DNA from: Bathymodiolus brooksi
Taxonomy: Eukaryota; Mollusca; Bivalvia; Mytilida; Modiolidae
Assembly: GCA_963680875.1 (NCBI GenBank)
Contig: OY804589.1
Location: forward strand, 868,001-932,000
Direction of reading: 5' to 3'
DNA: 64,000 nt
Shown: positions 1 to 15,500 of the stretch, in pieces
Position numbering within the stretch: position 1 is the first letter of the stretch
How the letters are laid out: each line of letters begins with the position of its first letter
Notes under the pieces: model-generated
Database searches by the model: none
Told to the model about the DNA's origin: nothing
What the model saw: the letters and a program-made list of their open reading frames with translations, nothing else
Program-made: the position numbers and the translations under genes

Positions 1-20
1 ATACTACATCTACCATCATC

Positions 21-57
21 TGTATTAAATAAGAACAAGACTACATCTACCATCATC
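21..57. repeat. Reference 37-bp monomer
   Basis: First complete 37-mer, phased to start just after ATCATC. Its linker is TGTATTAAATAAG, with one more T than the 36-mer, and it carries the G allele (AACAAGACT). On the + strand the extra base puts TAA in the only frame that the 36-mers leave open. On the - strand it rotates or stops the frame. This class makes up roughly three to four of every ten monomers. Confidence 0.95.
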
Positions 58-93
58 TTTATAAATAAGAACAATACTACATCTACCATCATC
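58..93. repeat. Reference 36-bp monomer
   Basis: First complete 36-mer: linker TTTATAAATAAG and the T allele (AACAATACT). Base content of the 36-mer consensus is about A 16, C 8, T 9, G 3, with no CpG. Read in triplets from AAT, 10 of the 12 triplets of the TGTAT form begin with A. Other 36-bp linkers are TTATTAATAAG and TTATGAATAAG, which occur almost only after CTT rather than CTG. Confidence 0.95.
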
Positions 94-1129
94 TTTATAA
101 ATAAGAACAATACTACATCTACCATCATCTTTATTAATAAGAACAAGACTACATCTACCATCATCTTTATAAATAAGAACAATACTACATCTACCATCAT
201 CTTTATAAATAAGAACAATACTACATCTACCATCATCTGTATTAAATAAGAACAATACTACATCTACCATCATCTTTATGAATAAGAACAAGACTACATC
301 TACCATCATCTGTATAAATAAGAACAAGACTACATCTACCATCATCTGTATTAAATAAGAACAAGACTACATCTACCATCATCTGTATTAAATAAGAACA
401 AGACTACATCTACCATCATCTGTATAAATAAGAACGAGACTACATCTACCATCATCTTTATGAATAAGAACAAGACTACATCTACCATCATCTGTATTAA
501 ATAAGAACAAGACTACATCTACCATCATCTGTATAAATAAGAACAAGACTACATCTACCATCATCTTTATTAAATAAGAACAAGACTACATCTACCATCA
601 TCTGTATAAATAAGAACAAGACTACATCTACCATCATCTGTATTAAATAAGAACAAGACTACATCTACCATCATCTGTATAAATAAGAACAAGACTACAT
701 CTACCATCATCTGTATAAATAAGAACAAGACTACATCTACCATCATCTTTATTAAATAAGAACAATACTACATCTACCATCATCTGTATTAAATAAGAAC
801 AAGACTACATCTACCATCATCTGTATTAAATAAGAACAAGACTACATCTACCATCATCTGTATAAATAAGAACAAGAATACATCTACCATCATCTGTATT
901 AAATAAGAACAAGACTACATCTACCATCATCTGTATAAATAAGAACAAGACTACATCTACCATCATCTGTATAAATAAGAACAAGACTACATCTACCATC
1001 ATCTTTATTAAATAAGAACAAGACTACATCTACCATCATCTGTATAAATAAGAACAAGACTACATCTACCATCATCTGTATAAATAAGAACAAGACTACA
1101 TCTACCATCATCTTTATTAAATAAGGACA

Positions 1130-2090
1130 AGACTACATCTACCATCATCTGTATTAAATAAGAACAATACTACATCTACCATCATCTGTATAAATAAGAA
1201 CAAGACTACATCTACCATCATCTGTATTAAATAAGAACAATACTACATCTACCATCATCTGTATAAATAAGAACAAGATTACATCTACCATCATCTGTAT
1301 AAATAAGAACAAGACTACATCTACCATCATCTGTATAAATTAGAACAAGACTACATCTACCATCATCTGTATTAAATAAGAACAAGACTACATCTACCAT
1401 CATCTGTACAAATAAGAACAAGACTACATCTACCATCATCTGTATAAATAAGAACAAGACTACATCTACCATCATCTGTATTAAATAAGAACAAGATTAC
1501 ATCTACCATCATCTGTATTAAATAAGAACAAGATTACATCTACCATCATCTGTATAAATAAGAACAAGACTACATCTACCATCATCTTTATAAATAAGAA
1601 CAATACTACATCTACCATCATCTTTATAAATAAGAACAATACTACATCTACCATCATCTTTATAAATAAGAGCAATACTACATCTACCATCATCTTTATT
1701 AAATAAGAACAAGACTACATCTACCATCATCTGTATTAAATAAGAACAAGACTACATCTACCATCATCAGTATTAAATAAGAACAAGACTACATCTACCA
1801 TCATCTGTATAAATAAGAACAAGGCTACATCTACCATCATCTGTATAAATAAGAACAAGACTACATCTACCATCATCTGTATTAAATAAGAACAAGACTG
1901 CATCTACCATCATCTGTATTAAATAAGAAAAAGACTACATATACCATCATCTTTATAAATAAGAACAAGACTACATCTACCATCATCTGTATAAATAAGA
2001 ACAAGACTACATCTACCATCATCTGTATAAATAAGAACAAGACTACATCTACCATCATCTGTATAAATAAGAACAAGACTACATCTACCA
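1130..2090. repeat. 0.96-kb segment, copy 1 (CTGTACAAATAAG marker)
   Basis: Copy 1 of a segment recognised by a T-to-C change giving CTGTACAAATAAG near 1,407, by AAGAGCAATAC near 1,668, CATCAGTAT near 1,766, AAGGCTAC near 1,823, and the AAGAAAAAGAC then ACATATACC pair near 1,930. The same ordered markers recur at 15,739, 17,487 and 20,183. Confidence 0.75.
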
Positions 2091-2246
2091 TCATCTTTAT
2101 TAAATAAGAACAATACTACATCTACCATCATCTGTATTAAATAAGAACAAGACTACATCTACCATCATCTGTATTAAATAAGAACAAGACTACATCTACC
2201 ATCATCTGTATAAATAAGAACAAGAATACATCTACCATCATCTGTA

Positions 2247-5200
2247 TTAAATAAGAACAAGACTACATCTACCATCATCTGTATAAATAAGAACAAGACT
2301 ACATCTACCATCATCTGTATAAATAAGAACAAGACTACATCTACCATCATCTTTATTAAATAAGAACAAGACTACATCTACCATCATCTGTATAAATAAG
2401 AACAAGACTACATCTACCATCATCAGTATAAATAAGAACAAGACTACATCTACCATCATCTTTATTAAATAAGAACAAGACTACATCTACCATCATCTGT
2501 ATTAAATAAGAACAATACTACATCTACCATCATCTGTATAAATAAGAACAATACTACATCTACCATCATCTGTATTAAATAAGAACAATACTACATCTAC
2601 CATCATCTGTATAAATAAGAACAAGACTACATCTACCATCATCTGTATAAATAAGAACAAGACTACATCTACCATCATCTGTATAAATAAGAACAAGACT
2701 ACATCTACCATCATCTGTATTAAATAAGAACAAGACTACATCTACCATCATCTGTATAAATAAGAACAAGACTACATCTACCATCATCTGTATAAATAAG
2801 AACAAGACTACATCTACCATCATCTGTATTAAATAAGAACAAGATTACATCTACCATCATCTGTATTAAATAAGAACAAGACTACATCTACCATCATCTG
2901 TATAAATAAGAACAAGACTACATCTACCATCATCTTTATAAATAAGAACAATACTACATCTACCATCATCTTTATAAATAAGAACAATACTACATCTACC
3001 ATCATCTTTATAAATAAGAGCAATACTACATCTACCATCATCTTTATTAAATAAGAACAAGACTACATCTACCATCATCTGTATTAAATAAGAACAAGAC
3101 TACATCTACCATCATCTGTATTAAATAAGAACAAGACTACATCTACCATCATCTGTATAAATAAGAACAAGACTACATCTACCATCATCTGTATAAATAA
3201 GAACAAGACTACATCTACCATCATCTGTATTAAATAAGAACAAGACTGCATCTACCATCATCTGTATTAAATAAGAACAAGACTACATATACCATCATCT
3301 TTATAAATAAGAACAATACTACATCTACCATCATCTGTATAAATAAGAACAAGACTACATCTACCATCATCTGTATTAAATAAGAACAAGACTACATCTA
3401 CCATCATCTGTATAAATAAGAACAAGACTACATCTACCATCATCTGTATAAATAAGAACAAGACTACATCTACCATCACCTGTATAAATAAGAACGATAC
3501 TACATCTACCATCATCTGTATTAAATAAGAACAAGACTACATCTACCATCATCTTTATGAATAAGAACAAGACTACATCTACCATCATCTGTATAAATAA
3601 GAACAAGACTACATCTACCATCATCTGTATTAAATAAGAACAAGACTACATCTACGATCATCTGTATTAAATAAGAACAAGACTACATCTACCATCATCT
3701 TTATGAATAAGAACAATACTACATCAACCATCATCTGTATAAATAAGACCAAGACTACATCTACCATCATCTTTATGAATAAGAACAAGACTACATCTAC
3801 CATTATCTGTATTAAATAAGAACAAGACTACATCTACCATCATCTGTATTAAATAAGAACAAGACTACATCTACCATCATCTTTATAAATAAGAACAAGA
3901 CTACATCTACCATCATCTGTTTTAAATAAGAACAAGACTACATCTACCATCATCTGTATAAATAAGAACAAGACTACATCTACCATCATCTGTATAAATA
4001 TGAACAAGACTACATCTACCATCATCTGTATTAAATAAGAAAAAGACTACATCTACCATCATCTGTATAAATAAGAACAAGACTACATCTACCATCATCT
4101 TTATAAATAAGAACAAGACTACATCTACCATCATCTGTATTAAATAAGAACAAGACTACATCTACCATCATCTTTATTAAATAAGAACAAGACTACATAT
4201 ACCATCATCTTTATAAATAAGAACAAGTCTTCTACATCTACCATCATCTGTATAAATAAGAACAAGACTACATCTACCATCATCTGTATTAAATAAGAAC
4301 AAGACTACATCTACCATCATCTTTATAAATAAGAACAATACTACATCTACCATCATCTTTATAAATAAGAACAAGACTACATCTACCATCATCTGTATTA
4401 AATAAGAAAAAGACTACATCTACCATCATCTGTATAAATAAGAACAAGACTACATCTACCATCATCTTTATAAATAAGAACAAGACTACATCTACCATCA
4501 TCTGTATTAAATAAGAACAAGACTACATCTACCATCATCTGTATTAAATAAGAACAAGACTACATATACCATCATCTTTATAAATAAGAACAAGTCTTCT
4601 ACATCTACCATCATCTGTATAAATAAGAACAAGACTACATCTACCATCATCTGTATTAAATAAGAACAAGACTACATCTACCATCATCTTTATAAATAAG
4701 AACAATACTACATCTACCATCATCTTTATAAATAAGAACAAGACTACATCTACCATCATCTGTATAAATAAGAACAAGACTACATCTACCATCATCTGTA
4801 TTAAATAAGAACAAGACTACATCTACCATCATCTTTATGAATAAGAACAAGACTACATCTACCATCATCTGTATTAAATAAGAACAAGACTACATCTACC
4901 ATCATCTTTATAAATAAGAACAATACTACATCTACCATCATCTTTATAAATAAGAACAATACTACATCTACCATCATCTTTATAAATAAGAACAAGACTA
5001 CATCTACCATCATCTTTATAAATAAGGACAATACTACATCTACCATCATCTTTATAAATAAGAACAAGATTACATCTACCATCATCTGTATTAAATAAGA
5101 ACAAGACTACATCTACCATCATCTGTATAAATAAGAACAAGACTACATCTACCATCATCTTTATAAATAAGAACAATACTACATCTACCATCATCTTTAT

Positions 5201-5339
5201 AAATAAGAACAATACTACATCTACCATCATCTTTATAAATAAGAACAAGACTACATCTACCATCATCTGTATTAAATAAGAACAAGACTACATCTACCAT
5301 CATCTGTATAAATAAGAACAAGAATACATCTACCATCAT
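2247..5339. repeat. 3.1-kb superblock, copy 1
   Basis: Full-length form, about 3,093 bp. Ordered landmarks are CATCAGTAT near 2,425, AAGAGCAATAC near 3,015, GACTGCATC near 3,245, CACCTGTAT near 3,478, AAGACCAAGAC near 3,748, CTGTTTTAAATAAG near 3,918, a TATGAAC variant near 4,000, and two 39-bp monomers. Copies 2-4 keep this order. Copy 3 is the same length; copies 2 and 4 are shorter by whole monomers. Confidence 0.8.
3915..4868. repeat. 367-bp (10-monomer) higher-order repeat with two 39-bp monomers
   Basis: About 2.6 tandem copies of a 10-monomer unit, period 367 bp. Each of the first two periods contains a 39-bp monomer (4,210-4,248 and 4,577-4,615) in which AAGACTAC is replaced by AAGTCTTCTAC, and the preceding monomer has ACATATACC. 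The 39-mer is a three-base, frame-preserving expansion. The third period lacks it. The whole arrangement recurs in the other three superblocks. Confidence 0.85.
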
Positions 5340-7027
5340 CTGTATTAAATAAGAACAAGACTACATCTACCATCATCTGTATTAAATAAGAACAAGACTA
5401 CATCTAACATCATCTTTATGAATAAGAACAAGACTACATCTACCATCATCTGTATTAAATAAGAACAAGACTACATCTACCATCATCTTTATAAATAAGA
5501 ACAATACTACATCTACCATCATCTTTATAAATAAGAACAATACTACATCTACCATCATCTTTATAAATAAGAACAAGACTACATCTACCATCATCTTTAT
5601 AAATAAGAACAATACTACATCTACCATCATCTTTATAAATAAGAACAAGACTACATCTACCATCATCTTTATAAATAAGAACAATACTACATCTACCATC
5701 ATCTTTATAAATAAGAACAATACTACATCTACCATCATCTTTATAAATAAGAACAAGACTACATCTACCATCATCTTTATTAATAAGAACAATACTACAT
5801 CTACCATCATCTGTATTAAATAAGAACAAGACTACATCTACCATCATCTTTATAAATAAGAACAATACTACATCTACCATCATCTTTATAAATAAGAACA
5901 AGACTACATCTACCATCATCTGTATTAAATAAGAACAAGACTACATCTACCATCATCTGTATAAATAAGAACGAGACTACATCTACCATCATCTTTATGA
6001 ATAAGAACAAGACTACATCTACCATCATCTGTATTAAATAAGAACAAGACTACATCTACCATCATCTGTATAAATAAGAACAAGACTACATCTACCATCA
6101 TCTTTATTAAATAAGAACAAGACTACATCTACCATCATCTGTATAAATAAGAACAAGACTACATCTACCATCATCTGTATTAAATAAGAACAAGACTACA
6201 TCTACCATCATCTGTATAAATAAGAACAAGACTACATCTACCATCATCTGTATAAATAAGAACAAGACTACATCTACCATCATCTTTATTAAATAAGAAC
6301 AATACTACATCTACCATCATCTGTATTAAATAAGAACAAGACTACATCTACCATCATCTGTATTAAATAAGAACAAGACTACATCTACCATCATCTGTAT
6401 AAATAAGAACAAGAATACATCTACCATCATCTGTATTAAATAAGAACAAGACTACATCTACCATCATCTGTATAAATAAGAACAAGACTACATCTACCAT
6501 CATCTGTATAAATAAGAACAAGACTACATCTACCATCATCTTTATTAAATAAGAACAAGACTACATCTACCATCATCTGTATAAATAAGAACAAGACTAC
6601 ATCTACCATCATCTGTATAAATAAGAACAAGACTACATCTACCATCATCTTTATTAAATAAGAACAAGACTACATCTACCATCATCTGTATTAAATAAGA
6701 ACAAGACTACATCTACCATCATCTGTATAAATAAGAACAAGAATACATCTACCATCATCTGTATTAAATAAGAACAAGACTACATCTACCATCATCTGTA
6801 TAAATAAGAACAAGACTACATCTACCATCATCTGTATAAATAAGAACAAGACTACATCTACCATCATCTTTATTAAATAAGAACAAGACTACATCTACCA
6901 TCATCTGTATAAATAAGAACAAGACTACATCTACCATCATCAGTATAAATAAGAACAAGACTACATCTACCATCATCTTTATTAAATAAGAACAAGACTA
7001 CATCTACCATCATCTGTATTAAATAAG
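5100..7027. repeat. 1,928-bp tandem duplication, unit 1
   Basis: The variant string from about 5.1 to 7.03 kb is repeated immediately downstream at a constant offset of 1,928 bp. That length fits 53 monomers, 20 of them 37-mers. Landmarks are CTAACATCATC near 5,405, a run of TTATAAATAAG 36-mers to about 5,770, and AACGAGAC near 5,970. Confidence 0.8.
5382..5810. repeat. Run of TTATAAATAAG-type 36-mers (12-monomer block)
   Basis: A run of 36-mers dominated by the CTTTAT linker, with T and G alleles in a fixed order, bounded by CTAACATC on the left and a TTATTAATAAG linker on the right. Equivalent blocks are at about 7,310-7,738, 24,180-24,608 and 26,831-27,259. A variant with ACATATACC and CTACAATC lies at 11,681-12,073. 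Absence of 37-mers makes the - strand look like a long ORF here; that is a by-product. Confidence 0.75.
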
Positions 7028-8955
7028 AACAATACTACATCTACCATCATCTGTATAAATAAGAACAAGACTACATCTACCATCATCTTTATAAATAAGA
7101 ACAATACTACATCTACCATCATCTTTATAAATAAGAACAATACTACATCTACCATCATCTTTATAAATAAGAACAAGACTACATCTACCATCATCTGTAT
7201 TAAATAAGAACAAGACTACATCTACCATCATCTGTATAAATAAGAACAAGAATACATCTACCATCATCTGTATTAAATAAGAACAAGACTACATCTACCA
7301 TCATCTGTATTCAATAAGAACAAGACTACATCTAACATCATCTTTATGAATAAGAACAAGACTACATCTACCATCATCTGTATTAAATAAGAACAAGACT
7401 ACATCTACCATCATCTTTATAAATAAGAACAATACTACATCTACCATCATCTTTATAAATAAGAACAATACTACATCTACCATCATCTTTATAAATAAGA
7501 ACAAGACTACATCTACCATCATCTTTATAAATAAGAACAATACTACATCTACCATCATCTTTATAAATAAGAACAAGACTACATCTACCATCATCTTTAT
7601 AAATAAGAACAATACTACATCTACCATCATCTTTATAAATAAGAACAATACTACATCTACCATCATCTTTATAAATAAGAACAAGACTACATCTACCATC
7701 ATCTTTATTAATAAGAACAATACTACATCTACCATCATCTGTATTAAATAAGAACAAGACTACATCTACCATCATCTTTATAAATAAGAACAATACTACA
7801 TCTACCATCATCTTTATAAATAAGAACAAGACTACATCTACCATCATCTGTATTAAATAAGAACAAGACTACATCTACCATCATCTGTATAAATAAGAAC
7901 GAGACTACATCTACCATCATCTTTATGAATAAGAACAAGACTACATCTACCATCATCTGTATTAAATAAGAACAAGACTACATCTACCATCATCTGTATA
8001 AATAAGAACAAGACTACATCTACCATCATCTTTATTAAATAAGAACAAGACTACATCTACCATCATCTGTATAAATAAGAACAAGACTACATCTACCATC
8101 ATCTGTATTAAATAAGAACAAGACTACATCTACCATCATCTGTATAAATAAGAACAAGACTACATCTACCATCATCTGTATAAATAAGAACAAGACTACA
8201 TCTACCATCATCTTTATTAAATAAGAACAATACTACATCTACCATCATCTGTATTAAATAAGAACAAGACTACATCTACCATCATCTGTATTAAATAAGA
8301 ACAAGACTACATCTACCATCATCTGTATAAATAAGAACAAGAATACATCTACCATCATCTGTATTAAATAAGAACAAGACTACATCTACCATCATCTGTA
8401 TAAATAAGAACAAGACTACATCTACCATCATCTGTATAAATAAGAACAAGACTACATCTACCATCATCTTTATTAAATAAGAACAAGACTACATCTACCA
8501 TCATCTGTATAAATAAGAACAAGACTACATCTACCATCATCTGTATAAATAAGAACAAGACTACATCTACCATCATCTTTATTAAATAAGAACAAGACTA
8601 CATCTACCATCATCTGTATTAAATAAGAACAAGACTACATCTACCATCATCTGTATAAATAAGAACAAGAATACATCTACCATCATCTGTATTAAATAAG
8701 AACAAGACTACATCTACCATCATCTGTATAAATAAGAACAAGACTACATCTACCATCATCTGTATAAATAAGAACAAGACTACATCTACCATCATCTTTA
8801 TTAAATAAGAACAAGACTACATCTACCATCATCTGTATAAATAAGAACAAGACTACATCTACCATCATCAGTATAAATAAGAACAAGACTACATCTACCA
8901 TCATCTTTATTAAATAAGAACAAGACTACATCTACCATCATCTGTATTAAATAAG
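7028..8955. repeat. 1,928-bp tandem duplication, unit 2
   Basis: Nearly identical to unit 1. A visible private change is a TATTCAATAAG linker at about 7,308-7,318. The last ~260 bp also form the start of superblock copy 2, so the duplication and the superblock overlap. Confidence 0.8.
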
Positions 8956-11638
8956 AACAATACTACATCTACCATCATCTGTATAAATAAGAACAATACT
9001 ACATCTACCATCATCTGTATTAAATAAGAACAATACTACATCTACCATCATCTGTATAAATAAGAACAAGACTACATCTACCATCATCTGTATAAATAAG
9101 AACAAGACTACATCTACCATCATCTGTATAAATAAGAACAAGACTACATCTACCATCATCTGTATTAAATAAGTACAAGACTACATCTACCATCATCTGT
9201 ATAAATAAGAACAAGACTACATCTACCATCATCTGTATAAATAAGAACAAGACTACATCTACCATCATCTGTATTAAATAAGAACAAGATTACATCTACC
9301 ATCATCTGTATTAAATAAGAACAAGACTACATCTACCATCATCTGTATAAATAAGAACAAGACTACATCTACCATCATCTTTATAAATAAGAACAATACT
9401 ACATCTACCATCATCTTTATAAATAAGAACAATACTACATCTACCATCATCTTTATAAATAAGAGCAATACTACATCTACCATCATCTTTATTAAATAAG
9501 AACAAGACTACATCTACCATCATCTGTATTAAATAAGAACAAGACTGCATCTACCATCATCTGTATTAAATAAGAACAAGACTACATATACCATCATCTT
9601 TATAAATAAGAACAAGACTACATCTACCATCATCTGTATAAATAAGAACAAGACTACATCTACCATCATCTGTATTAAATAAGAACAAGACTACATCTAC
9701 CATCATCTGTATAAATAAGAACAAGACTACATCTACCATCATCTGTATAAATAAGAACAAGACTACATCTACCATCACCTGTATAAATAAGAACGATACT
9801 ACATCTACCATCATCTGTATTAAATAAGAACAAGACTACATCTACCATCATCTTTATGAATAAGAACAAGACTACATCTACCATCATCTGTATAAATAAG
9901 AACAAGACTACATCTACGATCATCTGTATTAAATAAGAACAAGACTACATCTACGATCATCTGTATTAAATAAGAACAAGACTACATCTACCATCATCTT
10001 TATGAATAAGAACAATACTACATCTACCATCATCTGTATAAATAAGACCAAGACTACATCTACCATCATCTTTATGAATAAGAACAAGACTACATCTACC
10101 ATTATCTGTATTAAATAAGAACAAGACTACATCTACCATCATCTGTATTAAATAAGAACAAGACTACATCTACCATCATCTTTATAAATAAGAACAAGAC
10201 TACATCTACCATCATCTGTTTTAAATAAGAACAAGACTACATCTACCATCATCTGTATAAATAAGAACAAGACTACATCTACCATCATCTGTATAAATAT
10301 GAACAAGACTACATCTACCATCATCTGTATTAAATAAGAAAAAGACTACATCTACCATCATCTGTATAAATAAGAACAAGACTACATCTACCATCATCTT
10401 TATAAATAAGAACAAGACTACATCTACCATCATCTGTATTAAATAAGAACAAGACTACATCTACCATCATCTTTATTAAATAAGAACAAGACTACATATA
10501 CCATCATCTTTATAAATAAGAACAAGTCTTCTACATCTACCATCATCTGTATAAATAAGAACAAGACTACATCTACCATCATCTGTATTAAATAAGAACA
10601 AGACTACATCTACCATCATCTTTATAAATAAGAACAATACTACATCTACCATCATCTTTATAAATAAGAACAAGACTACATCTACCATCATCTGTATTAA
10701 ATAAGAAAAAGACTACATCTACCATCATCTGTATAAATAAGAACAAGACTACATCTACCATCATCTTTATAAATAAGAACAAGACTACATCTACCATCAT
10801 CTGTATTAAATAAGAACAAGACTACATCTACCATCATCTGTATTAAATAAGAACAAGACTACATATACCATCATCTTTATAAATAAGAACAAGTCTTCTA
10901 CATCTACCATCATCTGTATAAATAAGAACAAGACTACATCTACCATCATCTGTATTAAATAAGAACAAGACTACATCTACCATCATCTTTATAAATAAGA
11001 ACAATACTACATCTACCATCATCTTTATAAATAAGAACAAGACTACATCTACCATCATCTGTATAAATAAGAACAAGACTACATCTACCATCATCTGTAT
11101 TAAATAAGAACAAGACTACATCTACCATCATCTTTATGAATAAGAACAAGACTACATCTACCATCATCTGTATTAAATAAGAACAAGACTACATCTACCA
11201 TCATCTTTATAAATAAGAACAATACTACATCTACCATCATCTTTATAAATAAGAACAATACTACATCTACCATCATCTTTATAAATAAGAACAAGACTAC
11301 ATCTACCATCATCTTTATAAATAAGGACAATACTACATCTACCATCATCTTTATAAATAAGAACAAGATTACATCTACCATCATCTGTATTAAATAAGAA
11401 CAAGACTACATCTACCATCATCTGTATAAATAAGAACAAGACTACATCTACCATCATCTTTATAAATAAGAACAATACTACATCTACCATCATCTTTATA
11501 AATAAGAACAATACTACATCTACCATCATCTTTATAAATAAGAACAAGACTACATCTACCATCATCTGTATTAAATAAGAACAAGACTACATCTACCATC
11601 ATCTGTATAAATAAGAACAAGAATACATCTACCATCAT
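8692..11638. repeat. 3.1-kb superblock, copy 2 (four monomers missing)
   Basis: The offset from copy 1 is 6,445 bp on the left and 6,299 bp after about 9.53 kb. The 146-bp step equals four monomers (37+37+36+36). Direct comparison shows the two flanking monomers joined cleanly near 9,540, just before GACTGCATC. Copy 3 retains the four monomers, so this is a deletion in copy 2. Confidence 0.8.
10214..11167. repeat. 367-bp higher-order repeat, block 2
   Basis: Offset 6,299 bp from block 1. The 39-bp monomers lie at about 10,509-10,547 and 10,876-10,914. Confidence 0.85.
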
Positions 11639-12553
11639 CTGTATTAAATAAGAACAAGACTACATCTACCATCATCTGTATTAAATAAGAACAAGACTAC
11701 ATCTAACATCATCTTTATGAATAAGAACAAGACTACATCTACCATCATCTGTATTAAATAAGAACAAGACTACATCTACCATCATCTTTATAAATAAGAA
11801 CAATACTACATATACCATCATCTTTATAAATAAGAACAATACTACATCTACCATCATCTTTATAAATAAGAACAAGACTACATCTACCATCATCTTTATA
11901 AATAAGAACAATACTACATCTACCATCATCTTTATAAATAAGAACAAGACTACATCTACAATCATCTTTATAAATAAGAACAATACTACATCTACCATCA
12001 TCTTTATAAATAAGAACAATACTACATCTACCATCATCTTTATAAATAAGAACAAGACTACATCTACCATCATCTTTATTAAATAAGAACAATACTACAT
12101 CTACCATCATCTGTATTAAATAAGAACAAGACTACATCTACCATCATCTGTATTAAATAAGAACAAGACTACATCTACCATCATCTGTATAAATAAGAAC
12201 AAGAATACATCTACCATCATCTGTATTAAATAAGAACAAGACTACATCTACCATCATCTGTATAAATAAGAACAAGACTACATCTACCATCATCTGTATA
12301 AATAAGAACAAGACTACATCTACCATCATCTTTATTAAATAAGAACAAGACTACATCTACCATCATCTGTATAAATAAGAACAAGACTACATCTACCATC
12401 ATCTGTATAAATAAGAACAAGACTACATCTACCATCATCTTTATTAAATAAGAACAAGACTACATCTACCATCATCTGTATTAAATAAGAACAAGACTAC
12501 ATCTACCATCATCTGTATAAATAAGAACAAGAATACATCTACCATCATCTGTA

Positions 12554-15500
12554 TTAAATAAGAACAAGACTACATCTACCATCATCTGTATAAATAAGAA
12601 CAAGACTACATCTACCATCATCTGTATAAATAAGAACAAGACTACATCTACCATCATCTTTATTAAATAAGAACAAGACTACATCTACCATCATCTGTAT
12701 AAATAAGAACAAGACTACATCTACCATCATCAGTATAAATAAGAACAAGACTACATCTACCATCATCTTTATTAAATAAGAACAAGACTACATCTACCAT
12801 CATCTGTATTAAATAAGAACAATACTACATCTACCATCATCTGTATAAATAAGAACAATACTACATCTACCATCATCTGTATTAAATAAGAACAATACTA
12901 CATCTACCATCATCTGTATAAATAAGAACAAGACTACATCTACCATCATCTGTATAAATAAGAACAAGACTACATCTACCATCATCTGTATAAATAAGAA
13001 CAAGACTACATCTACCATCATCTGTATTAAATAAGAACAAGACTACATCTACCATCATCTGTATAAATAAGAACAAGACTACATCTACCATCATCTGTAT
13101 AAATAAGAACAAGACTACATCTACCATCATCTGTATTAAATAAGAACAAGATTACATCTACCATCATCTGTATTAAATAAGAACAAGACTACATCTACCA
13201 TCATCTGTATAAATAAGAACAAGACTACATCTACCATCATCTTTATAAATAAGAACAATACTACATCTACCATCATCTTTATAAATAAGAACAATACTAC
13301 ATCTACCATCATCTTTATAAATAAGAGCAATACTACATCTACCATCATCTTTATTAAATAAGAACAAGACTACATCTACCATCATCTGTATTAAATAAGA
13401 ACAAGACTACATCTACCATCATCTGTATTAAATAAGAACAAGACTACATCTACCATCATCTGTATAAATAAGAACAAGACTACATCTACCATCATCTGTA
13501 TAAATAAGAACAAGACTACATCTACCATCATCTGTATTAAATAAGAACAAGACTGCATCTACCATCATCTGTATTAAATAAGAACAAGACTACATATACC
13601 ATCATCTTTATAAATAAGAACAAGACTACATCTACCATCATCTGTATAAATAAGAACAAGACTACATCTACCATCATCTGTATTAAATAAGAACAAGACT
13701 ACATCTACCATCATCTGTATAAATAAGAACAAGACTACATCTACCATCATCTGTATAAATAAGAACAAGACTACATCTACCATCACCTGTATTAATAAGA
13801 ACGATACTACATCTACCATCATCTGTATTAAATAAGAACAAGACTACATCTACCATCATCTTTATGAATAAGAACAAGACTACATCTACCATCATCTGTA
13901 TAAATAAGAACAAGACTACATCTACCATCATCTGTATTAAATAAGAACAAGACTACATCTACCATCATCTGTATTAAATAAGAACAAGACTACATCTACC
14001 ATCATCTTTATGAATAAGAACAATACTACATCTACCATCATCTGTATAAATAAGACTAAGACTACATCTACCATCATCTTTATGAATAAGAACAAGACTA
14101 CATCTACCATTATCTGTATTAAATAAGAACAAGACTACATCTACCATCATCTGTATTAAATAAGAACAAGACTACATCTACCATCATCTTTATAAATAAG
14201 AACAAGACTACATCTACCATCATCTGTTTTAAATAAGAACAAGACTACATCTACCATCATCTGTATAAATAAGAACAAGACTACATCTACCATCATCTGT
14301 ATAAATATGAACAAGACTACATCTACCATCATCTGTATTAAATAAGAAAAAGACTACATCTACCATCATCTGTATAAATAAGAACAAGACTACATCTACC
14401 ATCATCTTTATAAATAAGAACAAGACTACATCTACCATCATCTGTATTAAATAAGAACAAGACTACATCTACCATCATCTTTATTAAATAAGAACAAGAC
14501 TACATATACCATCATCTTTATAAATAAGAACAAGTCTTCTACATCTACCATCATCTGTATAAATAAGAACAAGACTACATCTACCATCATCTGTATTAAA
14601 TAAGAACAAGACTACATCTACCATCATCTTTATAAATAAGAACAATACTACATCTACCATCATCTTTATAAATAAGAACAAGACTACATCTACCATCATC
14701 TGTATTAAATAAGAAAAAGACTACATCTACCATCATCTGTATAAATAAGAACAAGACTACATCTACCATCATCTTTATAAATAAGAACAAGACTACATCT
14801 ACCATCATCTGTATTAAATAAGAACAAGACTACATCTACCATCATCTGTATTAAATAAGAACAAGACTACATATACCATCATCTTTATAAATAAGAACAA
14901 GTCTTCTACATCTACCATCATCTGTATAAATAAGAACAAGACTACATCTACCATCATCTGTATTAAATAAGAACAAGACTACATCTACCATCATCTTTAT
15001 AAATAAGAACAATACTACATCTACCATCATCTTTATAAATAAGAACAAGACTACATCTACCATCATCTGTATAAATAAGAACAAGACTACATCTACCATC
15101 ATCTGTATTAAATAAGAACAAGACTACATCTACCATCATCTTTATGAATAAGAACAAGACTACATCTACCATCATCTGTATTAAATAAGAACAAGACTAC
15201 ATCTACCATCATCTTTATAAATAAGAACAATACTACATCTACCATCATCTTTATAAATAAGAACAATACTACATCTACCATCATCTTTATAAATAAGAAC
15301 AAGACTACATCTACCATCATCTTTATAAATAAGGACAATACTACATCTACCATCATCTTTATAAATAAGAACAAGATTACATCTACCATCATCTGTATTA
15401 AATAAGAACAAGACTACATCTACCATCATCTGTATAAATAAGAACAAGACTACATCTACCATCATCTTTATAAATAAGAACAATACTACATCTACCATCA

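Larger units (their letters stand above)
1..1120. repeat. Segment copied at 24.59-25.71 kb
   Basis: The variant order matches 24,590-25,709 at a constant offset of 24,589 bp. The first ~350 bp also match about 27,674-28,023 (offset 27,673). The match begins at the window edge, so its true left end lies outside. After about 1.1 kb the two copies diverge into different neighbouring segments. Confidence 0.75.

Noticed and set aside
4210..4248. Transposon footprint or target-site duplication at the 39-bp monomer
   Set aside because: The change is only three extra bases within AAGTCTTCTAC, with no terminal repeats. A small local expansion explains it, and the other copies follow from segment duplication.
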